Assembly (NCBI RefSeq): GCF_011386835.1
Contig: NC_088795.1
Location: 13,435,441 to 13,499,440 of the forward strand
Source of the DNA: Chrysemys picta bellii
Taxonomy: Eukaryota > Chordata > Testudines > Emydidae
DNA: 64,000 bases
Direction: 5' to 3'
Part shown: in pieces, positions 33,166 through 44,502 of the stretch
How positions within the stretch are numbered: the first letter of the stretch is position 1
How the letters are laid out: every line of letters begins with the position of its first letter
Notes under the pieces: generated by a model
The model's database searches: none
What the model was told of the DNA's origin: nothing
What the model saw: the letters and a program-made list of their open reading frames with translations, nothing else
Translations under genes and position numbers: made by a program

Positions 33166-34110
33166 CACTGTCAATTGCTGAGATCAGAGGAGTTGTTCCC
33201 ATGCAGGAGGAGCATAATCTGGCCCATGATGCTGTGGCAGATATTTTCCACAGCACTCAGCATTGGCCTAACGCTGCTCCTGTTGGGTTCGATGGAAGTG
33301 CTACCAAGTACTTGACAGTTGTGCTGTTTGTGTCTCCATTTTACATATTTTCATCAGAACTCGTCCACAGTCAGCCAATAATAAACACTGGAATACTATT
33401 GCTACCATGAGACTCATTTCCTTGGATCTCTCCCACCATGAACCAGAGCCACCTCTAGCGTTCTGTGTGGCTACTGTAGTATTTCTTATTAGGGTCGAAT
33501 CCAAATGGCGCATGTACTAATGCACACAAGGGCCAATATACACAGCCATATTCTACGCAAGTCATGAATTACTCCTATCTCTGGTCCATCCTGAAGTACA
33601 CTAAGTCCCCCACGTCTACACCAATATCTGCTGTGGTCCCCAGTGTACACTGTGGGAAGTTAAGGCGGTCATGCAATTTTAGCATACTCCTTTTTATACA
33701 TTGCTTTTGAAGGGGAATATGCTAAGGAATCTGTTCATGACCTTGCCTCCTTTTGGAAGGCCACGCTCATATCTTGTTCAGAACAAACACACTCATGACA
33801 GAAGCACGGGATGGCTCTTCTTTAGTGTCATGTCCCCCCAATAAGTGTATCTTGCATCCTTTCATCCATTGCCCACTGCATACCAGACAGGACAATCAGA
33901 ATCTCTGAGAATTCAAAAGAGCATCACCAGGCAATTTGATACTGCTTTTTGCAGAGAGAAAGTTCTGTCAGCTTCTGTACTCAATTTTTAATGTTTAATT
34001 CAGTCAGATTTTGGTCCTAAGTATTCAAATTTCTTTTCAGATCAATCCTAATGTAAAGGAAGAAGTAAATGACATCTTATGGATACTGACAGGTGCTTGA
34101 AAATGCTTTA
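33166..34110. other. No gene or repeat recognised
   Basis: A 7-bp hairpin (GCTGTGG/CCACAGC) at about 33230-33255. Otherwise unassigned. Confidence 0.3.
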
Positions 34111-34118
34111 GTTTAGGG

Positions 34119-34432
34119 CAGTAGTGCCCAACCTTTTCAGTGTGGCGGGCGCCTGATGACTAGCTGCTGAGGAGTGCGGCCGCCTGACAAGCAGCCGCCG
34201 AAATGCCTCCGAGAAGCAGCGTCATCAAGAGGCGTCGCCACCGAAATGCCGCCGAGAATCAGCCGCATTTCGGCGGCAACGCTTCTTGACGTTGCCGCTT
34301 CTCGGCGGCATTTCGGCGGCTGCTTGTCCGGCAGCCAGTAGGTGGGTGCACATAGATGCCCCGGCGGGTGCCATGGCGCCCGCGGGCACTGCGTTGCCAT
34401 GGCGCCCGCGGGCACCGCGTTGGGGACCACTG
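34119..34432. mobile_element. hAT MITE with large GC-rich hairpin
   Basis: Ends CAGTAGTGCCCAACC and GTTGGGGACCACTG. Exact 8-bp duplication GTTTAGGG at 34111-34118 and 34433-34440. Inside, 34191-34249 pairs with 34265-34323 as an imperfect hairpin with about 59-base arms built on GCCGCCGAAATGCC / GGCATTTCGGCGGC. Close tandem copies of ATGGCGCCCGCGGGCAC lie near the right end (34372-34415). Non-coding. Confidence 0.9.
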
Positions 34433-34437
34433 GTTTA

Positions 34438-35098
34438 GGGTATGTCTACACTGGCAAGTTTCTGCGCCACAAGTTATGCCACTTTTATTAAAACATTGGA
34501 ATTAAACTGCTGTTGCCTGTCCACGCCGTGCTCCTTCTGACGCTGGAGCGCATCCACATTAGCAGCTCTTGCAACGGCAAGGACAGCAGTGCATTGTGGT
34601 AGCTATCCCACTGTGCAACTGTCCAGAGGGTGCTTTGGGAAGGGTTTGCAATGCCTCATGGGGGCAGGCACAGCATCACATGATGCAGGTTTCCTAATCC
34701 CATTGTTCCATGGACATCCTACTATATTGCCAGCTGCTTTTCAACTGAAGAGGGGGGGGAAGTGTGTGACAGGGAGTGTGTGTATGGGGGGGGGGGAGAG
34801 ACAGTGTGTTTTGGGGGACAGAGAGTGTCAGCATGCTGTCTTGTAACTTCAGACAGCGGCAGGAGGCAACCAGTCCTGAGGCCAATGACAGCGCAGAAAG
34901 CAATCAAGTGTCTACACTGGCACTAGAGCACTGGAGCCTCTGTGCAAACAGCCTTATGACTCTCATCGAGGTGGTTTTTTGCAGCGCTGCAACTGAGGAG
35001 TTTCTGTGCACCAAGTGGCTTGGCAGTGTGCACACGTTCGCAGTTTGAGCACAAAAAGCCTCTTTACGGCGCAGAAACTTGCCAGTGTAGACAAGCCC
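34438..35098. mobile_element. Harbinger-like MITE with TTA target duplication
   Basis: Inverted ends of about 30 bp with two mismatches (GGGTATGTCTACACTGGCAA / rc of TTGCCAGTGTAGACAAGCCC), continuing into AGTTTCTGCGCC. TTA on both sides (34435-34437 and 35099-35101). 661 bp, no transposase. The short frames inside on both strands are not genes. Its left tip abuts the hAT insertion just upstream. Confidence 0.9.
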
Positions 35099-35101
35099 TT
35101 A

Positions 35102-35752
35102 GACTGTAAGCTCTTCGGCTTCACTGTTTCTAAAATGTATTTGCCCCATGCTTAGAATGGGACCTTGCTCCTGATTAAGATTTCTGGGGGTGACTGCAAT
35201 GCAAGTATCCAAAACTGCCTTCTTATTCTTTCCTTAGTCAACCATTCAGAATGCAAAGAGACTTTTTTTTACATTAGCATAATAAATCAAAGGTTATGTT
35301 GCATATGACAGTGTTAAAACTGGACAATAATGGACCGGGTGAGGGGGGGGGGGAATCTATTACTTCCTTTCACTGCGTCGTATATCTAATTTCTTTAGAA
35401 CAGAATTCTTTACAAGGCAATTAAATTAAAAAGCTGCAGGGTTTTGTCTTAACTGTTCATTGTTCTTGGCAACCATTTTTCAAGAACATTATAATACTTT
35501 AAACAGTGCTAACCTTGCTTGCTGTTTCAGTTGAAAGCAGCCAGACTATTGATAGAGAGAAATGATAGATACTGCTACCTCTCCCATCAATCAAGTGTTC
35601 TTCACTTGATTTATGTTGAAAGCATAGCTTGTCAGACCCTTTTTTTAAAGTAGGGTCTGCATTATTAAAATGCAGACCCTACTTCACCACCTTCTTTTTT
35701 ACTATAACCAAATCCCCACCCATGCCTCTAAGTCCTGATGCTATTCTCATTG
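35102..35752. other. No gene recognised; perfect 14-bp hairpin
   Basis: AT-rich. GTAGGGTCTGCATT (35650-35663) and AATGCAGACCCTAC (35669-35682) form a perfect hairpin with a 5-base loop. A third partial copy, 'cagaccct', lies at 35633. A poly-G run sits at about 35343-35352. Confidence 0.4.
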
Positions 35753-35761
35753 CAGGCCCTA

Positions 35762-36329
35762 CTAAAACTCCCTGCAACAAGGCGGCTCGTTCCTTAATAG
35801 CTGGAGAGCTGGTGCTAGCCAGCCCTGATTACAGAATGAGCCCCACCTGCGAGAAATCAGGTGATTCCAAAGCAGGGGAAGGGAGGCTAGGAAGTTATGG
35901 TTATGCCTGCCAAGAGTAGGAAGCCTCTTGCAGAGCTCTGAGTCAGCAGAGGGGAAAGGCCTGTAAAGAAGGAGAAACTCCAGGTAGGAGGTGCTGGGAT
36001 GCAGAAAGACTGACTCTCACAAGGAGGAGTGTGCCCTGCTGAGATGAAGGCTGTGTGAGCTTGTGTTTGATTTTGAAAGTCTTTGTGTTCTTTTTGGATT
36101 ATTGGGTAGCAGAGAGACATAGAACTGGGGTTGGGCCTGAAGGCCTAGTGGACCTGAGTGCTGAATTAATGGGACCCCAGGTAGGGAATGTTTAACTTCT
36201 TTTGGACTGTGGAGTCTAAGAAACCCTGAAGAAGAGGAAAACAGGCTGGGTACTGCAGACACACGCCTGACCATGAGGGGGTGCTCTGGAGGTTCTATTG
36301 CACCCCCACTCTCTGCAATGAGACAGGAT
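35762..36329. mobile_element. LTR-like interspersed repeat flanked by 9-bp direct repeat
   Basis: The interval lies between two exact copies of CAGGCCCTA (35753-35761 and 36330-36338). Its style (G/A-rich lead, 'gagagacatagaactgggg', end 'gcaatgagacaggat') resembles the turtle LTRs in this window, but the ends are not TG...CA. It may be an LTR fragment, a different retroelement, or a chance pairing of short repeats. Confidence 0.35.
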
Positions 36330-36469
36330 CAGGCCCTAACTTAGTAACTTTTTTATAGAAGTGTAACAAATACTTGTTTAAAACAGTAAGTATTGTTCTG
36401 GATTATACTAGCAGCTACTTGGCTGTGCATTCTCAAATCTCTTGGATTTCAGCATGAAAATAACATGAA

Positions 36470-37214
36470 GTAATTCTTCCACTCTACTCTGTGCTGATTA
36501 GGCCTCAACTGGAGCATTGTGTCCAGTTCTGGGCACCACTCTTCAGGAAAGATATGGACAAATTAGAGACAGTCCAGAGAAGAGCAACAAAAATGATTAC
36601 AAGTCTAGAAAACATGACCTATGAGGGAAGAATGGGGAAAAAATTGGGTTTGTTTAGCCTGGAGAAGAGAAGATCTGAGTGGGGGCCTAACAGTTTTCAA
36701 GTAATAAAAGGTTGTTACAAGGAGGAGGGAGAAAAATTGTTCTCTTTAAACTCTGAAGATAGGAGAAGAAGCAATGGGCTTAAATTGCAGGAAGGGTGGT
36801 TTCGGTTGACATCAGGAAAGATCTTCCTAACTCTCAGAGTGGTTAAGTACTGGAATAAATTGCCTAGGGAGGTTGTGGAATCTCCATCATTGGAGATTTT
36901 AAAGAGCAGGTTACACAAACACCTGTCAGGGATGGTCTAGATAATACTTAGGGCATGTCTTCACTAGCAATGTTAAAGCGCTGCCATGGCAACGCTTTAA
37001 CGTGGCTGTGTAGTCGCGGCACCTGTGTTGAGAGAGAGAGCTCTCCCAGTGCTACAAAAAACCCACCTCCACGAGGGGTGTAGCTACCAGTGCTGGTGCA
37101 TTGTCTATACTGGTGCTTTACAGTGCTGAAACTTGCAGCGCTCAGGGGTGTGCCATGAGTGCAGGGGACTGGACTAGATGACCTTTTGAGGTCCCTTCCA
37201 GTCCTATGATTCTA
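36470..37214 (+). mobile_element. CR1 LINE 3' end (reverse-transcriptase C-terminus and 3' UTR)
   Basis: The frame 36491-36940 (149 codons, intact) encodes the end of the CR1 ORF2 protein: RPQLEHCVQFWAPLF, VQRRATKMI, LGLFSLEKRR and a final YWNKLPREVVESPSLEIL. The stop lies at the usual position, followed by 3' UTR and the terminal 'tcctatgattcta'. It is 5' truncated: all of the endonuclease and the catalytic part of the reverse transcriptase are missing. A MITE interrupts the UTR (36951-37151). Confidence 0.9.
36951..37151. mobile_element. Harbinger-like MITE fragment nested in CR1 UTR
   Basis: Begins GGGCATGTCTTCACTAGC immediately after CTTA of the CR1 UTR, and contains 'taaagcgctgccatggcaac' and 'gaaacttgcagcgctcaggg'. 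The right terminus and the second TTA are lost, together with a few CR1 bases. Confidence 0.75.
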
Positions 37215-37282
37215 AGCATATAAGCAATTAGCTAATAGCAGATCCACATCAGTAGCATCACATGAGAAATATCTTTTTTTAA

Positions 37283-37548
37283 GAAAGACAAGGTGGGTAG
37301 GGTGACCAGATGTCCTGGTTTTTCTAAGGACAGTCCTGATATTTGGGGCTTTGATAATAGGCGCCTATTCGCTCCCTCCCCCCGTCCTGATTTTTTCACA
37401 CGTGCTCTTTGGTCAACCTAAAGGTGGCAATGGCAAAATCTTTTACTGGACTAACTTCTGTTTGGTGAGAGAGACAATAAGGTGGCAGAGCTAATATATT
37501 TTGTGTCTCTAATATTTTGGGACCAAGATGGCTACAACTCTGCATACC
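37283..37548. mobile_element. Penelope-like terminus (second family), interrupted by hAT
   Basis: Left piece 'agacaaggtggg' before the hAT, then 'caaaatcttttactggacta' and 'tggtgagagagacaa'. Right piece 'tgtctctaatattttgggac', 'ggctacaactctgcata'. Both termini match the copy at 27992-28202. The central palindrome with the hammerhead-like core is missing. Confidence 0.65.
37298..37420. mobile_element. Short hAT MITE nested in Penelope-like copy
   Basis: Ends TAGGGTGACCAGATGTCC and a decayed TTGGTCAACCTA. 8-bp duplication AAGGTGGG (37290-37297) / AAGGTGGC (37421-37428). The interior 'gacagtcctgatatttgggg' is a familiar turtle hAT body. Confidence 0.85.
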
Positions 37549-37729
37549 TTTAAAATAAAGGCATGACTGTCTTATTCTGCTGACAGTGTTGTGCAAGACA
37601 CTGAAAGCAAATGGAAGGACCCTGATGTAGTATGTATGCTTTGTTTGTACTGCACGTAACATAATTTATGATGCTGTTAAATATCATAAAATTGACTTTT
37701 TTTTTCTGTTTTTGTATTTTTCTTCCAAG
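37549..37729. other. No gene recognised
   Basis: AT-rich sequence with a long pyrimidine tract at 37697-37726 that could act as a splice acceptor tract (see next entry). Confidence 0.35.
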
Positions 37730-37897
37730 GTATAGTGCCCTGTGCTTTATCCTTGATCTTTTTTCTCTGCGATGAAAACTGCCTCGCTTGAGCACAAAGA
37801 AAGAAGCATGAATTCCTTGCTGCTGGAACAGGTTTATCAGAAGGGTCACAGAAAATGCACCCAGATAACCAGTGGTAGCACAGAAAGTACCACAGAG
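37730..37897 (+). other. Candidate exon (speculative)
   Basis: Preceded by a 30-base pyrimidine-rich tract ending TTCTTCCAAG and followed by GAG|GTGAGT, a consensus splice donor. Inside, an ATG at 37772 opens 42 codons that end exactly at the donor (phase 0), beginning MKTASLEHKERSMN. Two in-frame stops precede the ATG, so it would be a first coding exon with 42 bases of leader. I recognise no protein family. The minus strand is also open here, which weakens the case. Could be chance. Confidence 0.2.
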
Positions 37898-38282
37898 GTG
37901 AGTGAGGCAAAAATAAACAATATTCCTAGTGAACAGAAAGGAAAGATTTTTTTTTTTCAAAATCTGCTTTAAAGAGGAGCAGTAGATAAATAAAAATGTC
38001 AGATTCTGTCACTGTACAAAACCATAACTCAACCCAAAAGTGTTCCTCCTTTAGTAAAATCTAAGGCTCCTGTTACCAAAATGGAACAAATTTAAAGGTC
38101 ACTTTTCATCATTTATACTGTTAGTTTATTTTTGCATTTCATTTAGCTTGTGGAATGGAACTAGTCTCTAATGCATAGTTGCATGCTATCATGTTTGTGA
38201 TTCAAGCTCTGCGGGGGAAATTACCCCCCCCCCCACTGTCTTTACAAAATATTGTGCACACTTCTATTCGCACTAGAGAATC
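37898..38282. other. No gene or repeat recognised
   Basis: AT-rich. C11 run near 38225. Confidence 0.35.
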
Positions 38283-38465
38283 AGTGCAATCTAGTGGTTA
38301 GTGCAGAGGACTGGGAGTCCCACTAGAACACCTGGGTTCTGTTTCCAGGTATGTGGGTAGCTTGCTCAATTGCCTTGAGTGTGTCCCTTACACTCTGTGC
38401 TTCCAGTTTAGATCTATAGAACTGATTAATCCTTACCTCTGAGGATTATAAACATTAATTCAGAT
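38283..38465 (+). mobile_element. Turtle tRNA-derived SINE (Cry-type)
   Basis: Head 'gcaatctagtggttagtgcagaggactggg' with A-box and 'acctgggttctgtttcc' in B-box position, then the body 'cttgagtgtgtcccttacactctgtgcttcc'. The tail is decayed. Confidence 0.7.
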
Positions 38466-41400
38466 TAATATTCCTGGAGATTTTTGGATGGAAACTTTTC
38501 AGTAGCTGCAAAGTACTTGCAAGCTCCTCTTTCTCCCCCTCCTCTCCCCCTTTTTAACATCGGAGCCTAAATTGCCTGTTTTAAATGAAAGCATCTGTCA
38601 TTTGGGCTTGGGAGACTTTCTCTCTCCCCCTGCCCGCTTTCCTGAGATGAACACAAATATCTTCCTCCTTCCCAAGTTCTCCCGCTCGTGATCCTATGAA
38701 GCAGGTGATCATACAGGAGAACCAGCTCACAAACATGCATTATTGTGACTGTAAATTCACCCCCATCGCTGACGGCTCCCCTTTCTGCGATGATGAACAA
38801 GTTCCATTGTCTCTAAGTACAGCACCGGTCCATTATGAAGAGCTGCTGCTGGTGTGTGTCACAAAATGCGAGAAACTACACTGGGGATCAGTGCTTCTTT
38901 TTTCTTTGCCTTCCTGCTTTCAGTTTTGCACTTAACCTTGAACCGTCTAGTCTCGGGTGGATTGTACATGGGGACTAGCTGATTCCCTAAGGGTTTTCTG
39001 GCTTCTCAAAGGGATGAGACACTGTGTTCGCTTCAGCCCTCTTCCCCTGGTCTGTGTTCCTGGCATGACCTGCTGGTTCCTGATAGCTTCCTCTGGACCC
39101 CAAAGCAGAAAGGCTGGTAGCACGGAGAGGTCAGGCAGGAACGGAACAGCCTTAGAGAACGGGATGGCTCCAGGCAGAGTTGTGGCTGAGAAGGGTCAGA
39201 GAAGAAGTCTAATGCTGTTTGCTGGCATTGGGTCTCTGGGCTAGACCGAGGGGTAAGGCTGCACCCTATATAAGGAGCAGCCCTAGCAAAGCACAGGGAA
39301 GGCTGTGCAAGTTGTTCACCATTTCTTCCCTACTCCATCCATGCTGTCAGGAGAGAAGGTTAAGCCACTTCACCCCTCTTAAGGGTTACTCCTCCCCAGG
39401 TTCTGGCCCAGCACCAATGGCTGTGAGGGGGAGCACTGGGTCCACCCCTTCCCTTCCCATCCACTTAGGCAGGGGCATCAGACACAGAGCCCCACCCTTC
39501 CCCTGCATGTAGGGGGTGCATTGTAAACAGCCCTCCTCTGGCTGTGCTCATGTGCATATGGGAGGGAATTACTCCTCTGTCTGGCTGCATAAGAGCTGGG
39601 ACAGGCCCTCCCCTAGTGAGGGAGAGAACAGGAATGGGAAGAAGCAGAGCTGTTATTAGTGAGAGTTGAGGCGGGGGGTGAAGGCATAATGGACAGTGTC
39701 TGATTTAAAGCCCGATTCTAGTCCCACTAAGCTAGAATGGGGATTCAGTGGGAGCTGGACAGTGCTTTAGATTCTAAGCAATTCCTGTCCAGAATTAGAA
39801 CGAATGCTGGTAATCCTCTCCAGTTACCCCTGAGGCTATCTGTAAGGATAACTACTGCTATGGTAGCTGGCTAAGTAGAAAATAATCCAAAAAATAAGTT
39901 TAAGTTTGTATCTTCTGTTTTGTGAGGCTGTGCCTGCGGATCTAAATAAAAATATTAAGCATGTTCATTTCCTGTGCTGGTCACTTGTCATTTTCTCTGG
40001 GACTCAATCATTCACTGTCTTACACATGGTGATATCCCACCACAACAACACTACAAGTTTTCCTGAGAAGCAAGTGGGAACAGAGCCCGCTGGGGACTGT
40101 GAAGCCCCAGGTAAAACCTACTGTGATGTCTTCATGTTTGGTTTGCAAATGTCCTCTTAACTGACAAGTCAAACTCTGCCTCAGGGGGAAGCTCTGCTCA
40201 GCCTCCAGACTTCACTTGGAATGGAATTTTCCTAGTAGAAGGCAAAAAAGCTTGAAATAGAAGTCCAAGACCTGCTGTGTAACTCTGCAGGGATGTGCTA
40301 TTTGTTCTTTAAACAAATCAAAACAGTGACACACATGCTCTTGTCTAGGAGTGGAAGGAAGCAAAAAAAATCAGCTGGTCTGAGAAGGGGATTACAGGAG
40401 GATACAGAACCAGGCAGTACCAATTTGGTGGCATTTTCCTCCTCCTTCTGGTGACAGTTCTTGGGGTACCCAGGACTGTGAGTGTACTTAACAAGCTGAC
40501 TAAAAACCAATCAAAATATGAACTTGGTTGTAAACTCAATAGTTTCTTTCCTAGCTAGTCAGGTAGATTCTCTACCCGTTGAGTTCAATCTATTGCAGAG
40601 CTGATGGTTTCTCAAAACCCAGGATCCAAGCCGTTCATGAAAGCATCCTTGCTCCTCAAGAGGTTTCCTCAGTGACTGGATCGAGATCCAGTCTCTCTCC
40701 CTATGTATGCTTTGTTTGCTCTGAAATGAGAGTTTTGTTTCTGTTCACAGGCAGTGTGAAGGTCTGTCAGTTGGAATGTATTTTTTTAATCTTTAAGAGG
40801 CTTTGATTGTGTAATGGTTTCCATTGATAGTTTTGGGATGGAGCAAGGCTGATCAGCCAAGCCTTGCATTCCCTCATTGGGTGGATTGACAACTCCATCT
40901 TGCTAGAAATGGCGTCTGGTGATTGATCTCTGACAGTCCAGAGAGCATACTTTCAGAATAAATACGCTGGTCCTTACAATATTACCTGTAAGTACATCTC
41001 ACCGTGATGGACTGTGGACAAGTTACAAGCTTTCAGTAGACACCTCACACCATATCCCTGATGGATAAATAAACATCTCTCACTGTGTGGGTAATGAGTC
41101 AGGTCTGAGATGAGCTGTTTACAAAGAACAGGAGACGCTTTGCCAAGGGGGTCTCTAGTCTGCCTCCCCCCTCCCCCAACCACCATGGACCTATGAAAAC
41201 CACCTGTGGCTACTCAACAGAGCAGAAGCTCTGCAGTTGGCAAGGAGGTGGGAGAGTCTGGCTGCACCACCCTCCATTTCCCCTATACAATGTTTCCTAC
41301 AGCTCATGCTGAACCAATTTGTCACAGTAAATGTAAGGTAGGGGCGGGGGGGAAGAGCCCTCCCATTGCTGTAGGACAAACCTTGATGGGGAAACTTGTA

Positions 41401-42671
41401 GTAATACCCAGTAAGACACTGCAATGCTGGCAGACCAGGTGCCAGCTCATGCCAAGGTCCTCCTGCCTCAATTGAACATTGACAAATACACAGTTGGAAT
41501 CAGTCTGGCTCACCTGCGTTAGTATTGTTAAAATGGGTCTTAAAATTATAAGAATGTGTTTAATATTTAGACTTGATTGACACTTGTGTTGCTGCATGTA
41601 TTAACTTTACTGATAGCATCTGTCTCCAATACTGTAAAGAAATGTTCGTGGTTGTTTTGTGAGCCTCTGACTGCAAGTCACCAGACAGGAGAGAAACCTC
41701 AATTAGTCTGAAGGTGTTATGCCCTTCCCAACAGATTGAGAACAGATGGACTATTATGGGAGGTTGCAGCTGGAATTTCCCTATAGACCAGCAACAAGAG
41801 GCCTCCTTCCCATGAAGATGTCATGCCAGGGACTCCATTAACTCAGCTTTGCACCTGAAATGATGAGGGAAGAAGAGAATAAAACCCCTATCAAGAAGGA
41901 ACTGATTATCTCTATGCTGCTTGGACTCTGAGGGGCAAGATGCTCCTAGGCATAAGCAAGAGATCCCCAGCTGCTTAGCGCTAAAGGACGCACCAAGCTT
42001 GCTGATTACAGAAGCGTCTATTACCTTTCGTTATAGTGCCTAAAGACTGAGTGGTGACTGATGAAATCCACATATAAACCTTGCAGCCCAATTTGGGGTT
42101 CGTGCCCTGCTTCCTAAGCGTCTGCCCTGAGGTTGGTCCTCATGCTCTTGGTCCAGTGCAGGCAGTATTTCAGATGCTAACATCACTAAAACACTTTAAG
42201 ACCAGAAAGAGCCACTGTTGTCAATTTTTCCATTTGAAGGGCTTCTGGCATCACGTTGTATAATACTTGTCAATAGTAGGTTGCAGGGCTGCTACTAGCA
42301 GTTCAGACTCTTGTACCAGTTATGGACTGGCTACAGAGCTGCTTTTATGGAGTGAGATTCCAGATGTCTCTTCCATGAAATGCTTTAACGCACTGCCGGG
42401 AACGGCTGTTCAGATCTTAAAATGTATATCACCTGGCGCCGCCTAGTGGCTGACCAATATAACAGTTTAACATTCTAGTACAGTTACATTGCTACCCTCC
42501 AGAAAGGTACACTCTAACTTCTGTTTGCCATGAACATAAGAAGCCAAAGAACTTCACCTAGGGGTTCCTGGGAGGGATTATTCTTCGCTCCTCTGTAAGG
42601 AGCTTTTGAGCACAATAACTTGTGGTTGAACTAGAGGATAGCTTTAAGCCAGTTTAGCGACCTCCTAATCT
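38466..42671. other. Longest low-repeat stretch; no gene recognised
   Basis: About 4.2 kb with no firmly recognised element. Open frames of up to 97 codons (38696-38935, 38957-39512, 39906-40160, 41206-41597) lack domains and overlap antisense frames. A TATATAA occurs near 39267. Part of 41650-42200 has the look of LTR-type repeat sequence, but I cannot place its ends. If a host exon exists in the window, this is the likeliest neighbourhood. Confidence 0.3.
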
Positions 42672-43451
42672 TATAGAATCATAAAAATGTAGGACTGGAA
42701 AGGACCTTGATAGGTCATCTAGTCCAGCCCCCTGACTGGAGGCAGGACTAAGTATTATCTAAACCATCCCTGACAGAGGTTTGCCTAATTTATTCCAAAA
42801 AGCCTCTAATGATGGAGATTCCACAACCTCAATCTGTTCCAGTGCTTAACTATTCTGACAGTTTTTCTTAATATCTAATCTAAATCTCCCTTACTGCAAT
42901 TTAAGCCCCTTACCTGTTGTCCTGTCCTCAGTCGTTAAGGAGACCAATTTATCACTCTCCTCTTTATAACAACCTTTTATGTACTAGAAGACTCTTCATG
43001 TCCTTCCTCTGTATTCTCTTCTCCAGACTAAAAAACCTACCCCTTTTGATCTTTCCTCGTAGGTCATATTTTCTAGACCTTTAGTCATTTTTGTTGCTCT
43101 CCTCAGGACTTTCTCCATTTGTCCATGTCATTCCTGAAGGGCGGTGCCCAGAACCAGACAGTGTACTCCAGCTGAGGCCTTATCAGTACTGAGTAGAGCG
43201 GAAGAATTACTTCTCATGTCTTGCTTACAGCTTTCCAGCTAATACATCCCAGAATGATGTTTGCTTTTTTGGCAACAGTTTTACATTGTAGATTCCCATT
43301 TAGTTTGTGATTCACTATAACCCCCAGACCCTTTTCTGCAGTACTCCTTCCTAGGCCATCATTTCCCAGTTTGTATTTGTGCAGTTGATTGTTCCTTCCT
43401 AAGTGTAGTTCTTTGCGTTTGTCCTTATTGAACTTATTTCAGTCCATTCCT
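42672..43451 (-). mobile_element. CR1 LINE 3' end, minus strand
   Basis: Left edge 'tagaatcataaaaatgtagg' and 'ggtcatctagtccagccccc' is the CR1 3' UTR in reverse. It continues into reverse-transcriptase C-terminal sequence, where 'ctccagctgaggccttatcag' and 'ctctgtattctcttctccagac' are reverse complements of the motifs seen at 36491-36650. Many frameshifts; no open frame above 60 codons. Confidence 0.85.
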
Positions 43452-43649
43452 CTCGCAGTCTTGGATTGCTCTGGGAAATGGAGAGTTCCCTGCCATGCGG
43501 TAGACAGTCCCAGGAGCCTTCAGTCACAGCAGCCTACGCAGGCAGCCCTGTAGGACAGCACTGCTTAGACTCGCTAATGCCCCCTTCTGACACACCCCAC
43601 CCTGGCATGCCTCCTTTGTTAACAAGGGAGTCCTGGAAAGGCAGCCTTA

Positions 43650-43800
43650 TAGATTCTAAGGCTGGAAGGGACCTCGAGAGGTCATCAAGTCCAGTCCCCT
43701 GCCCTCATGGCAGGACCAAATACTGTCTAGACCATCCCTGATAGACATTTATCTAATTTACTCTTAAATATCTCCAGAGATGGAGATTCCACAACCTCCC
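43650..43800 (-). mobile_element. CR1 3' fragment, minus strand
   Basis: 'agattctaaggctggaaggg', 'aggtcatcaagtccagtccc' and 'ggagattccacaacctccct' match CR1 3' UTR plus the last coding bases. Confidence 0.85.
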
Positions 43801-44427
43801 TTTCATCAATGTTAAAAAATCCCAGCATACCTACTCAGTTTTCAATGTAGTTCCTATTTGCATGTCATTCTTAAGAACAAGCAAAGGATGTTCTCTTCAT
43901 AATAGATGTAAACAATAAGTGAATAGTTTTGTGATTAAAACCACCTTTATGCCCACCTTCTTCTGGGCCTCTCTAGGGGCTGGTCCAGCCCTCTCTGCAG
44001 AGTAGCCAGGAGCAAGTTTATTTTATAGTAGCCTCTATTCAAGAGGTGCCTCTGGGCTGCTTCACTATCTTGCTAGCACAACACTGAGAGAATATTATCT
44101 GGAATCACAATGCTATGCATACCAATCCACACAAATGGCACGGAAATCTACATGTGGGTATCACTCACATTCTCTTATAGTGACAATCAAATCCTATTTT
44201 GATAATGGGTAAAAAAAACTTCAAAAGCACCTAGGTGATGCTTCATTTTCAGTGAAATGTAGGCAACTGAAGGCCTAAGTCCTAAGCGGCGTGGCCATAT
44301 AGCAGGCTATCAAGGGCCGCACAGGCATGTAGTGGGGAGAGGCGCCTCTCCCCCGGCTCCAGAGCTGCTGTGGTGAGAGAGGGCTGGGGGGAGTATTCTC
44401 TCTTTCCCTCTCCTGCAGCAGCCTTGA
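43801..44427. other. No gene recognised
   Basis: Contains a decayed palindromic MITE around 44210-44285 ('aaaagcacctaggtgatgc ... ggcctaagtcctaa'). Confidence 0.35.
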
Positions 44428-44484
44428 CACCAAACCCCTCATCCCCGACCCCATCCCAGAGCCTGCACTCCCAGCCAGAGCTCA
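44428..44484 (-). mobile_element. Fragment of hAT-associated minisatellite
   Basis: 'caccaaacccctcatccccg' and 'ccagagcctgcactcccagc' are the reverse complement of the unit repeated in the hAT element at 54844-55831. Confidence 0.55.
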
Positions 44485-44502
44485 GTGATTTTGTTGAGTA
44501 TA

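Noticed and set aside
36491..36940. Intact 149-codon frame considered as a host gene
   Set aside because: The protein is the C-terminal end of CR1 reverse transcriptase, with the CR1 3' UTR directly after it. Truncated transposon.
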